Source: Microbacterium sp. Root180 (GTDB lineage: Bacteria; Actinomycetota; Actinomycetes; Actinomycetales; Microbacteriaceae). From it: a stretch of 64,000 nucleotides of DNA. The position numbers and the translations under genes were made by a program. Of the stretch, positions 50,716 to 58,294 are shown in pieces. The notes beneath the pieces are model-generated. The model was not told the origin of the DNA. It saw only the letters and a list, made by a program, of their open reading frames with translations, and made no database searches. Where the stretch lies: NCBI RefSeq assembly GCF_001428485.1, contig NZ_LMHS01000003.1, positions 665,626 through 729,625 of the forward strand, in the 5' to 3' direction. Position 1 is the first letter of the stretch; the number at the start of each line of letters is the position of its first letter.

Positions 50716-51001
50716 GCGTCGCCCTCTCCGGATGCCGCTGCCCATCGCAGCCGTGGAGGCCCATTCTGCTCGCTTCCCGGACTCGCCGGGGACTTCATCG
50801 CGCGAGGATGTCAGCAGACGCACATCGGATTTGAAAGATGAGACTTGCAGTCTCTAGAGTGTCAGAGTGCTCACCGGGGGGTGAGGGCACGGCGGTCCGC
50901 TGAGGAATGCGCAGCCGTACGGACCGTGCCGGTGCCGGGTTGTGGGGACCCGGCACCGCGACCGGCGCAGGATCTGCGGCACCGCGAGGTCCAGAGCGCG
51001 C

Positions 51002-51007
51002 GATAAT
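51002..51007 (+). promoter_or_regulatory. -10 hexamer of the TetR-like gene
   Basis: GATAAT, six bases before the GTG at 51014, the strongest -10 match among the leaderless starts in this window. Confidence 0.6.
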
Positions 51008-51013
51008 CAGATC

Positions 51014-51775
51014 GTGTCGAACCTCGAACCCCGCACTCGGAGACCCGCAGGCGAGACACGCGCGCTCATGCTCGCGACCGCGATCGACCGCGTCACGGCC
51101 GAGGGCCTGCACCTCGACTTCGCGAATCTCGAACTCGAGGACCTCATCCGCGCCGCGGGTGTTCCCCGATCCACGGTGTTCCGCATCTGGCCGGATCGAG
51201 GCGCCTTCATCGGTGACCTCGTGCGAGCCCTGTTCGCAGCGGATCCCGGCTTCCAGGCGGGTTTCGACGGCGAGACGCTCGCGCTCCTCGAGCAGACGAT
51301 CGCCGGCTCGGCCACCGGTGCCGACGCGCAGACGGAGCGTGAAGCAGCACTGCGCGCGGTCATCCACCGCACCGCCGCACACAACATCGTCGCCGTCGAG
51401 GAGTCCCTGACCTGGCGGACCTACCGCTCGCTGACCGTCGCACTGACAAGCGGTGACGCCGTTCCCGGCGGCGACGGGATCCGGGCGCTCCTCGGAGAGC
51501 TGGAAGCGCGGTACATCGAGCGCATGGCCGCGGTGTACGTACAGCTCAACGCTGCACTCGGGCTGCGCATGCGCCAGGGACTCACCGAAGAAGACCTCGC
51601 AGTGGCGGTGATGGCCGTCATCGACGGCATGAGCGATCACCGCCGCATCGATCCCGCCGGCGTCGACCGACCGCGAATCGTCGCGCTCGGGCCCGAAGGT
51701 TCAGCGGAATGGCACCTCGCGGGCGTCGCCGTGTACGGCGTGTACACGGCCTTCACCGAGAGCGCTCCTCGCTGA
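51014..51775 (+). CDS. TetR/AcrR-like transcriptional regulator
   Basis: A 253-residue regulator. The N-terminal helix-turn-helix (about residues 10-60) reads ETRALMLATAIDRVTAEGLH, then LEDLIRAAGVPRSTVFRIWP and DRGAFIGDLV, a TetR layout with W in place of the usual Y/H after the recognition helix. The long C-terminal ligand domain shows no similarity I can name. The GTG start is fixed by the leaderless -10; the ORF extending upstream to 50942 is not supported. Target unknown. Confidence 0.8.
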   Translation: MSNLEPRTRRPAGETRALMLATAIDRVTAEGLHLDFANLELEDLIRAAGVPRSTVFRIWPDRGAFIGDLVRALFAADPGFQAGFDGETLALLEQTIAGSATGADAQTEREAALRAVIHRTAAHNIVAVEESLTWRTYRSLTVALTSGDAVPGGDGIRALLGELEARYIERMAAVYVQLNAALGLRMRQGLTEEDLAVAVMAVIDGMSDHRRIDPAGVDRPRIVALGPEGSAEWHLAGVAVYGVYTAFTESAPR

Positions 51776-51838
51776 CGCAACGATCCGCCACCCGCGCGTC
51801 ATGTTCGACATGCCGGCGCAGTCTTCCCTGTGGGAGGT

Positions 51839-51859
51839 GCGTCGGACTTGATCCGACGC
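51839..51859. terminator. Short hairpin after the TetR-like gene
   Basis: GCGTCGGA and TCCGACGC (51839-51846 and 51852-51859) close a 5-base loop, about 60 bases past the stop. No T tract, so termination is only possible. Confidence 0.4.
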
Positions 51860-51871
51860 CTCATGGGCTCT

Positions 51872-51980
51872 CCTGAGCCGAGAGGGGATGTGGACCCGCA
51901 CTCGGTCCTGGGGAGGCGGCGGCCTCCCTGAGCCGAGAGGGGATGTGGATCCGCACTCGGTCGCGGGGAGGCGGCGGCCT
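51872..51980. repeat. 55-bp tandem duplication
   Basis: Two 54-base units (51872-51925 and 51927-51980) differ at three positions. Each contains CCGAG and CTCGG arms around an 18-base loop, so each can fold. It occupies the gap between the convergent TetR-like and sigma factor genes, which otherwise holds nothing recognisable. Confidence 0.8.
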
Positions 51981-52044
51981 GGGGCTGCACCGCCTTCCCG
52001 CGCTTCCTGGGGAATCCCATGGCGGAGACCGCGCTTCGGCGCGA

Positions 52045-52860
52045 TCAGGACGCTTCAGAGGAGAGTCTCCGGTTCGCTGAGGCCACCCCCGCGACGATGC
52101 CTCCCACCACGGTCGTCGTCCGCAGTCGACGGGCGACCTCGGCAGCCTCGCGGGCCAACATCGTGCAGCTGTGGGTGTGCTTCAGATGGCGTTCGATGCG
52201 CTTGCGCGTCGGGTTGGTCACCGCGCCGCGCGCGTACGCGCCGAGGTTCTTGCCGACGAACTGGCACTCGGGGTGGGAGGCGACGACATCGAGGTGCGCT
52301 TGCACCCACGCCGTTCGCAGCCCTTCGCGCGCTCGATAGGTCAGCGCGGCGGCAGCGTTCGCGGAGAGCCCCAGGGTGGTTCCGATCTCGGCCGCCGTGT
52401 AGCCCTCGACCTCGGAGTACCACAGGGCCTCGCGCCATCGCTCGGGAAGCGCGAGGAACGCGGTCGTGACGACGGAGTCGCGCGCTGCGGGCGATTGGTC
52501 CGCATCTTCGCCGTCCTGGAATGCCGTCGGGTCTTCGACGGCGATCTCCTTCGTCCGTGATCCCCACGTCGCCGCGGTGTTGCGGATGGTCGCCGCCAGA
52601 TAGGGCATGAGGGACTCATCGGGCCCGTTTCCGGCCCGGAGCGCGCGGTACACCCTCGCAAAAGCCTCCGACGCGATGTCTTCGGGGTCGAATCGGCGGG
52701 TGACCGACCGCGCCACCTTGAGAGCGCCGTCGAGGTGACGACTCCACAGCGCCGCGAAGGCGTCGCGATCTCCCCCACGGGTCGCCTCGATGAGTTCGGC
52801 ATCCGTCCTGTCTGGGTCTCCCGTCCCTGCACTTCGGTCGTCGGTTGCGAAATCAGTCAA
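52045..52860 (-). CDS. Sigma-70 family RNA polymerase sigma factor with degenerate zinc-finger tail
   Basis: A 271-residue ECF-like sigma factor. Region 2 (about 25-95) has DAFAALWSRHLDGALKVARS and DPEDIASEAFARVYRAL; region 4 (about 135-185) has LPERWREALWYSEVEGYTAA and LSANAAAALTYRAREGLR. The tail (196-245) resembles a fused zinc anti-sigma finger: H196, C199, H225 and C232, but the first cysteine of the usual CxxC is T229. A short hydrophobic stretch (249-261) follows. The TTG start at 52860 is chosen for AAGGGGG upstream; a 20-residue longer ATG frame is possible. Its targets are unknown. Confidence 0.8.
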   Translation of the reverse strand: MTDFATDDRSAGTGDPDRTDAELIEATRGGDRDAFAALWSRHLDGALKVARSVTRRFDPEDIASEAFARVYRALRAGNGPDESLMPYLAATIRNTAATWGSRTKEIAVEDPTAFQDGEDADQSPAARDSVVTTAFLALPERWREALWYSEVEGYTAAEIGTTLGLSANAAAALTYRAREGLRTAWVQAHLDVVASHPECQFVGKNLGAYARGAVTNPTRKRIERHLKHTHSCTMLAREAAEVARRLRTTTVVGGIVAGVASANRRLSSEAS

Positions 52861-53107
52861 TAAACGTCCCCCTTGACCCGTCGGACAGCACACGGGCACA
52901 TACCAAGGACTCCCGAGCACGGTCGGGTATGACGCGTCACCGCAAGGTGGGCGGAAGGCGGCATCCGTCAGAACAAGGGCATTCGGAGCTCGCCGTCATA
53001 TTCGACGGCCCACCGTGTCTGTGTTTGTGAGGCGCTTCGCCGCCCTCCCCATGCGCGGCGATCCCGTTCCTCGGATCGGTGAGCGTGGTCTTCCACGCCC
53101 CGATCCC

Positions 53108-53144
53108 GGCTGGTCGGTGCGGTCTCCCACCGCACCGACCAGCC
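53108..53144. terminator. 16-bp perfect stem-loop
   Basis: Arms 53108-53123 and 53129-53144 are fully complementary (GGCTGGTCGGTGCGGT on the left) with a 5-base CTCCC loop, followed on the plus strand by TCTCTT. It is the strongest hairpin in the window and may terminate a transcript or fold within an RNA. Confidence 0.55.
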
Positions 53145-53202
53145 TCTCTTCGCCGGCGCTCCGCAGCCCCGTGTCGAGGCACGGACGCGCCCGGGAACGT
53201 GT

Positions 53203-53232
53203 GAGGGGCGGGCACCCCAGCGCCCGCCCCTC
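53203..53232. terminator. 11-bp GC stem-loop
   Basis: GAGGGGCGGGC (53203-53213) pairs perfectly with 53222-53232 over an 8-base loop. It has no T tract. Confidence 0.45.
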
Positions 53233-53453
53233 GTGATGCCGGTGGGACGACATCACGTACTCCCCCCGGAGTACTGCCGGCGAACGCCGGCGGGTCGCCA
53301 TGGGAAGCGACCTCGTAATGCAGGACGACCCCCGCGCAGGAATATGACGCCGCGTGAAAGAGAAATCAGGAACGGCGGCAGGTCGAGCCCTCCCCGTCCT
53401 CCGGCCGTCAGCTGCGGTCGCTCCGATCCGGCCGGTCTCGCCCGACACTCACC

Positions 53454-53969
53454 TCAGCGGGTCTCCGTCCGACCACTCGGGCGTGTGCCGCTCCTCCACC
53501 GCCTCGCAGGCGGCGACGGCTCCGGTCGGTGCGGGTGCTCGCGGGGGTGGGCCACAGCGGGAAGTGCCAGCGCCGCGAGAAGAGCATCGCGCGAAACGGT
53601 CCATCCGTCCCGTCCGCGCACGCCCTCGATAGAGCCCGCCATCAGCAGGCGGTAGAGCAGGATGCGGCGCTCCGCGAGGAGGAGCTCGACTTCAGCAAGG
53701 TCCAGCGTCGCGGGGAGGGATCGGGTATCGACCGGCGACCATCGGCGGAGGAAGTCCGGAGCCTGCCCGCCGACCTCTCGCCGGTGCGTCTCCGCGAACG
53801 CGGTGACATCCTCCTGGCGGAGGAACCACTGATCTCCGAGCTTCACTCCGCTGAGCGTTCCCCGAGCGAGACGTCGGCGAAGGGCCGTCGGATTGGTCGT
53901 CAGGAGTCCCGCGGCGACCCGCAGAGGAACGGCGATCGCGTAGCGTTCGATGGATGCGAGGTCGGTCAC
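53454..53969 (-). CDS. Tandem helix-turn-helix (excisionase-like) protein
   Basis: A 171-residue protein with two consecutive HTH_17/MerR-like modules: residues about 18-60 (AGLLTTNPTALRRRLARGTL then KLGDQWFLRQEDVTAF) and about 95-135 (LLLAERRILLYRLLMAGSIE then GRDGWTVSRDALLAAL). Each has the helix-turn-helix followed by a strand that normally ends in a tryptophan- or phenylalanine-led wing. The tail is proline/arginine-rich and disordered. GTG start with GGAGA upstream. A stand-alone DNA-binding protein of unknown target; no integrase is nearby, so mobile-element excision is doubtful. Confidence 0.65.
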   Translation of the reverse strand: MTDLASIERYAIAVPLRVAAGLLTTNPTALRRRLARGTLSGVKLGDQWFLRQEDVTAFAETHRREVGGQAPDFLRRWSPVDTRSLPATLDLAEVELLLAERRILLYRLLMAGSIEGVRGRDGWTVSRDALLAALALPAVAHPREHPHRPEPSPPARRWRSGTRPSGRTETR

Positions 53970-53994
53970 GCGCGTCTCCGTCTTGAAGCAGGGG

Positions 53995-54022
53995 AAGACG
54001 CCCGGCGGGTACCGGGCGTCTT
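53995..54022 (-). terminator. Terminator after the GMC oxidoreductase
   Basis: AAGACGCCCGG and CCGGGCGTCTT (53995-54005 and 54012-54022) close a 6-base loop. On the minus strand the stem ends CGTCTTCCCC, about 75 bases past the GMC stop codon. Confidence 0.6.
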
Positions 54023-54095
54023 ACCTCAAGACACGCGGACCGCTCGAAAATGACGGCAGCCGAGCACACAGCGGGCGCGAGCCGCGGCCGAGGAG

Positions 54096-55682
54096 TCAGC
54101 CGGCCCGGTCGGCGTCCGCGAGATCCTCAGCGATCCGACGAGCGCCGCGGACGGCGATGGCGACGCTCGTCAGGGTCGGGTTCATCGTGTTCGCGGTCGG
54201 GATCAGCGCGTTTCCTCCGACGACGAGGTTCGAGAAGCCCCAGACCCGGGAGTACGGGTCAGCGACCGACGTGCCGTCGTCGGCCGGCCCCATGCGCATC
54301 GTCCCCATGTAGTGCAGGCTCGAGCCGTTCGGCAGCAGTCGGGGCTGTGCGACGAAGTCGCCGAGGGCCTGGCCGGCGCGGCGGAGTCGTTCGGTCGCCT
54401 CCGCGATCTCACCGTTCTCCACGTCGGTGAGGGCGTACTCGATCGTCATGTTGGGGAGCCCACGGTAGTCGAGCTCGTCGTCGGAGAACGTGACGCCGTC
54501 GTCGGCCCGCGGGTGCTTGCGCACGCCGTAGCCCATGTTCACGTACCCCCACCGGTTGCCGGCATGCGGGCTCGAGGGGTCGAGCTGGAAGGGCGGGTTC
54601 TCGGCGTACATCACCTGCAGCGAGAACGGGTGCCCGGGCTCCGAGAACGGGATGCGGTTCACGGCGGCGACGGGATCGACCGCGTGGCGCGCGCGACGGG
54701 CGAGCTCGGCATCCAGCTGGTCATCGCTCACCAGCGCACCCATCCGGTCGGCGTTCAGCGCGACGGTCGTGATGACCACGTGGTGCTCGGTGAGGTAGCG
54801 GCCCAGTGCGTCGGGCCGGATGCCGGAGGCCCACAGCAGCTGCGGCGAGCGGAACGCATCCGCGGCCACCACCACCACGTCCGCCGCGACGGTCGAGACC
54901 TCGTGGGTGCGCAGGTCTTCGACCACGACCCCGGTCGCGCGGCCGCCGTGGTGCTCGACGCGGCGCACGAGAGAGAGGTCGCGGAGGGTGAAGCGCTGCG
55001 CGAGGGGATCGCCCGCGTCGATCAGCGGGCCGAGCACGACATCCGCACCGGCCCACCGCATCGAGCCGTCGGGCTGAGGGTCACCGGCCACGGGCAGCGT
55101 GCCGACGCCGTAGTCTTCGGGCAGCTCGGCGGCGAACTCGTCCTCGAGCAGCGTGCGGATGGCGGTGCCGATCGCGGAGTCGGCGAATGCTGCGCTCTGC
55201 GCGTGCAGCAGCGACTCGGCGGTGTCGATGAGCCCGTCCCACTCCGCGTCCGGGATGAAGGGGATCTTCTCACTGAAGGCGGGGCGCGGGATCGCGCACG
55301 TCCAGTGCGCGCCCTGACCGCCGACGTTGGTGGCGGCCGCCGCGGCGGGGAAGGTAGGGGCGTGCGCCGAGCCGTCGCCGCCGAAGTCGAGCAGGTGCGT
55401 GCCCTGCCGTGCAGTGAACATGCCCTCGACGACCACTCCCGCAGGAATGCCGAGGCTCTCTCGCAGCGCGCCCGCCTGCGGGCCCTGGGACATCTCGCGC
55501 GCGCGTTCCTTCGCGGCGGGGTCCTCGATGTTTCGCACGCTCTGCCCGGGGATCTCGGTGAGCTGCGGACCGGCCTCGAACATCGTCACGGTGGCGGTCG
55601 GGTGGGACTCGACGATGACCCGCGCGTACGCGGACCCGATGGGGCCGCTTCCGACGATGACGACGTGGGGTGCGGGGGACAT
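54096..55682 (-). CDS. GMC-type FAD oxidoreductase (pyranose / C-glycoside oxidase-like)
   Basis: A 528-residue flavoprotein. The FAD dinucleotide motif GSGPIG is at 11-16 (VVIVGSGPIGSAYARVI); GGQGAHWTCAIPR and the C-terminal SSLHYMGTMRMG and TANTMNPTLTSVA motifs carry the catalytic His/Asn pair of pyranose 2-oxidase-like enzymes. In Microbacterium, related proteins (CarA-type) oxidise C-glycosides at the 3-position; that substrate is a possibility only. It begins 18 bases after the MFS gene, with GAAGGAGA before its ATG, so transport and oxidation are probably linked. Confidence 0.85.
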   Translation of the reverse strand: MSPAPHVVIVGSGPIGSAYARVIVESHPTATVTMFEAGPQLTEIPGQSVRNIEDPAAKERAREMSQGPQAGALRESLGIPAGVVVEGMFTARQGTHLLDFGGDGSAHAPTFPAAAAATNVGGQGAHWTCAIPRPAFSEKIPFIPDAEWDGLIDTAESLLHAQSAAFADSAIGTAIRTLLEDEFAAELPEDYGVGTLPVAGDPQPDGSMRWAGADVVLGPLIDAGDPLAQRFTLRDLSLVRRVEHHGGRATGVVVEDLRTHEVSTVAADVVVVAADAFRSPQLLWASGIRPDALGRYLTEHHVVITTVALNADRMGALVSDDQLDAELARRARHAVDPVAAVNRIPFSEPGHPFSLQVMYAENPPFQLDPSSPHAGNRWGYVNMGYGVRKHPRADDGVTFSDDELDYRGLPNMTIEYALTDVENGEIAEATERLRRAGQALGDFVAQPRLLPNGSSLHYMGTMRMGPADDGTSVADPYSRVWGFSNLVVGGNALIPTANTMNPTLTSVAIAVRGARRIAEDLADADRAG

Positions 55683-55700
55683 GGCGTCTCCTTCTCGGGA

Positions 55701-57188
55701 TCAGGCGGCGACGGGTTCGGCGTCGAGGACGGAGGGGCTCTCGTCGGGCAGGCGGCCCGCGGGCAGCAGCACCGCAGCGATCACGCCGACGGCATAGGCG
55801 ATGGCGAGGCCGACGAAGATCGGCGAGAACACCTGGGTGTAGATGTCGGCGATCTGGGCCTGCACGGCGACGGTCGCGCCGTGGACCAGCTGCGGGGTGA
55901 GCGTCGACGCGTCGATCCCGGCGGGGAGGGCGGCGGCGACGCCGGCGGCGACGACTCCGCCGATCACGGCCGTGGTCACCGTCGCCCCGACCTGACGCAC
56001 GAGGTTGACGGATGCCGTCACCGTGCCGAGTTCGCTGCGGGGAACCGCGCTCTGCACGACCGCGATGACCAGACTCATGAAGGAGCCGGTGCCGATCCCC
56101 ACACCGAACATCACGACCATCGGCACCCACAGCGGCAGGCCGACGGGGAGGAGCGCCATGATCAGCAGCCCCACCGCGGCGAGGGCTGTGCCCGCGATCG
56201 CGAAGACCCGATAGCGCCCGGACCGGCTGGCCAGCCAGCCCGTGACGAGATTGCTCACCAGCATCCCGAACACGGTCGCGATCGGCACCAGTCCCGAGAT
56301 CGTGACCGATGTGCCGTAGGCCATCTGGAAGTACGTCGGGAGGTAGGCGGTGACGGAGAAGAGGCCGACCCCGATGATCGCCGAGAGGACGAGGCCCGCC
56401 GCGATGGTGCGGTTCGCGAACATCCGCAGCGGAATGATGGGCTCGGCTGCGCGCAGCTCGACGAAGAGGAAGGCGGAGAACGCGAGCAGCGAGACAACGA
56501 AGGCGATCACGGCGGCGCTCGCGGACTCGCGATCTGCCGTCCAGCTGACGGCCAGGACGAGAGCCACCAGCGACATCGTGAACCAGGCCGCTCCGGCGAT
56601 GTCGAATCGACGGCGCGCCGAGGCCTCGACATGCGGAACGGCGATCAGTGCGAGCGCGAGAGCGGCGAGGCCGATCGGGAGGTTGATCCAGAACACCCAT
56701 GACCAGCCCCAGTAGTCGGTGATCAGTCCCCCGACGACGGGCCCGACGAGGATCGCAATGGGAAAGGCGGCCCCGATGATCGCCATGTAGCGGGGACGTT
56801 CGCGCGGTGTGGTGACGTGGGCGATGATCGTCTGCGACATCAGCTGGATGCCCGCCGAGCTCATTCCCTGCACGACGCGCGCGACGACGAGCCACGTCAT
56901 GCTCTGCGCGAAGCCGCACAGGAGCGACGCGACGAGGAACACCACGAGCGAGGTGAGGAAGACCAGTCGGGGGCCGACCACGTCCCCGAGCTTGCCGATC
57001 ACCGGCAGCAGCACGGTGCTCGCGAGCGTGTAGCCCACGACGACCCAGCTCATCTGCTCGAGCGCGCCGAGGTCCCCGGCGATCGTGGCCAGTGATGTGG
57101 AGACCACGGTGTGGTCGAGGGCGCCGAGGAACGACACCGAGAGGAGGGAGACGACGAGGAGGCGAAGCCGGAGCGGAGAGAGCTGCAT
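55701..57188 (-). CDS. DHA2-family MFS transporter
   Basis: A 495-residue, 14-helix major facilitator of the EmrB/QacA type. ALDHTVVSTSLATIAGDLGA is the motif D1/C-like N-terminus (L-D-x-T-V-V), GKLGDVVGPRLVFL is the loop-2 motif, and RVVQGMSSAGIQLMSQTI and ILVGPVVGGLITDYWGWSWV contain motif C. Most such proteins export drugs with protons; in a catabolic operon it could instead export a toxic intermediate. The ATG at 57188 is inferred from the family start; a GMC gene follows closely. Confidence 0.88.
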   Translation of the reverse strand: MQLSPLRLRLLVVSLLSVSFLGALDHTVVSTSLATIAGDLGALEQMSWVVVGYTLASTVLLPVIGKLGDVVGPRLVFLTSLVVFLVASLLCGFAQSMTWLVVARVVQGMSSAGIQLMSQTIIAHVTTPRERPRYMAIIGAAFPIAILVGPVVGGLITDYWGWSWVFWINLPIGLAALALALIAVPHVEASARRRFDIAGAAWFTMSLVALVLAVSWTADRESASAAVIAFVVSLLAFSAFLFVELRAAEPIIPLRMFANRTIAAGLVLSAIIGVGLFSVTAYLPTYFQMAYGTSVTISGLVPIATVFGMLVSNLVTGWLASRSGRYRVFAIAGTALAAVGLLIMALLPVGLPLWVPMVVMFGVGIGTGSFMSLVIAVVQSAVPRSELGTVTASVNLVRQVGATVTTAVIGGVVAAGVAAALPAGIDASTLTPQLVHGATVAVQAQIADIYTQVFSPIFVGLAIAYAVGVIAAVLLPAGRLPDESPSVLDAEPVAA

Positions 57189-57300
57189 GCGCGGGTCACC
57201 CGAACGATCGGGCCATCGACGCGACGGTGTGTGCCCCGGGTGCCACAACGCCCCCGGGAACGGACCCTGCGGCCCCGACGTCACCACCATCATAACACTC

Positions 57301-57321
57301 TTTAGTCGAAAACCAACTAAA
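57301..57321. promoter_or_regulatory. Operator-like inverted repeat upstream of the MFS gene
   Basis: TTTAGT and ACTAAA (57301-57306 and 57316-57321) flank CGAAAACCA in a locally AT-rich stretch. On the minus strand, TTGGTT and TATGAT 16 bases apart form a promoter that this site overlaps. It also contains the stop codon of the upstream FAH gene (57317-57319). Binding protein unknown, MarR- or TetR-like sites look similar. Confidence 0.5.
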
Positions 57322-58294
57322 GTGCGCGGGTTCGGCGCCGAGACCGCCGGCGGGCGGCGGGCACGGCCGGCGCAGCGACCATCGGCCCGACGGGACTCAC
57401 CAGTTCGCCGATGCCTTCGATCGACATCCGTACGATGTCGCCGGGTGAGAGCGGCGGTGGGGTGAGGCCTCCGTGGCGTCCCCACAGCTCGCCGAGACAT
57501 CCGCCGTTGCCCACCGTGCCGGAGCCCAGCACGTCGCCGGGCACCACGCGGGAGTTGCGCGCCGCGTACGCCACGAACTCCGGGAACGGCCACCCCGCGT
57601 TCGAGGTGAGGTCATGCCCGATGAGCTGGTCGTTGACGAAGACCTCTGCGCGGAGCTCGAGGAAGCCGTCGGCGTCGTGGAAGGGCTCGAGTTCGTCGGC
57701 CGTCACGATCCACGGACCGAGCGACATCCCGAAGTCCTTGCCCTTGGCCGGCCCCAGGCGCACTTTCATCTCCCGCGACTGGAGATCCCTGGCCGACCAG
57801 TCGTTCATGATCGTGTAGCCGAAGATGTGCGCGCGCGCCGACTCGACGTCGAGATTGCGCCCGTCCGAGCCCTCGACGCCGCCGATGACGACCGCGAGTT
57901 CCAGCTCGAAGTCCAGGCGCTCGGTGACCGGGGGCGAGACCGGCTCCGCAGGGCCCAGCACCGTGTGGGGGTTCGTGAAGTAGAAGGTCGGCGCCTCGTA
58001 CCACTCCGGCACGACCTCGCTCTTGCCGTCGACGGACGCGCTCACGCCCTCGACGTGCTCCTCGAAGGCGACGAAGTCCCGGATCGATGCGGGCTCCAGT
58101 GGCGCGAGGAGCCGCACATCCTCGAGAACGGCGCCGGGCGCATCGGCCGCGCCGTCGAAGAGCCGCTGCGCAGCGGCGAGACCCTGCGCGAGCACCTGCG
58201 AGACACGCAGGCCGTCCGGAAAGGGGACGACGCGGTCCGCGATGACGAAGCCCTCCCCCAGATCGGCACCGTCGATCCAGCGCGCGATCCTCAT
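57317..58294 (-). CDS. Fumarylacetoacetate hydrolase family protein (first copy)
   Basis: A 325-residue FAH-fold enzyme. Metal-binding acidic residues lie in LDFELELAVVIGG and in YTIMNDWSARDLQ; KGKDFGMSLGPWIV and SGTVGNGGCLGELWG complete the active-site signature of class-I-like FAH hydrolases. It probably hydrolyses a carbon-carbon bond in an acylpyruvate or dienoate from ring cleavage. Its ATG overlaps the amidohydrolase stop (ATGA, 58291-58294). Tail is basic (RRRSRRRTR). Confidence 0.9.
   Translation of the reverse strand: MRIARWIDGADLGEGFVIADRVVPFPDGLRVSQVLAQGLAAAQRLFDGAADAPGAVLEDVRLLAPLEPASIRDFVAFEEHVEGVSASVDGKSEVVPEWYEAPTFYFTNPHTVLGPAEPVSPPVTERLDFELELAVVIGGVEGSDGRNLDVESARAHIFGYTIMNDWSARDLQSREMKVRLGPAKGKDFGMSLGPWIVTADELEPFHDADGFLELRAEVFVNDQLIGHDLTSNAGWPFPEFVAYAARNSRVVPGDVLGSGTVGNGGCLGELWGRHGGLTPPPLSPGDIVRMSIEGIGELVSPVGPMVAAPAVPAARRRSRRRTRAL

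Larger units (their letters stand above)
52861..53453. other. 593-bp gene-free region with strong hairpins
   Basis: Frames here are arginine/proline-rich, lack family similarity and good starts, and are judged non-coding. Two strong stem-loops (53108-53144 and 53203-53232) stand out, so a non-coding RNA or long regulatory leader is possible. No promoter could be assigned with confidence. Confidence 0.5.

Noticed and set aside
52996..53448. Possible 150-residue gene on the minus strand
   Set aside because: No ribosome binding site, arginine/serine-rich, no conserved motif, and it spans the two strong hairpins.
53454..53969. Evidence for an integrated mobile element
   Set aside because: Excisionase-like fold only; no integrase, attachment repeats or tRNA junction are present nearby.
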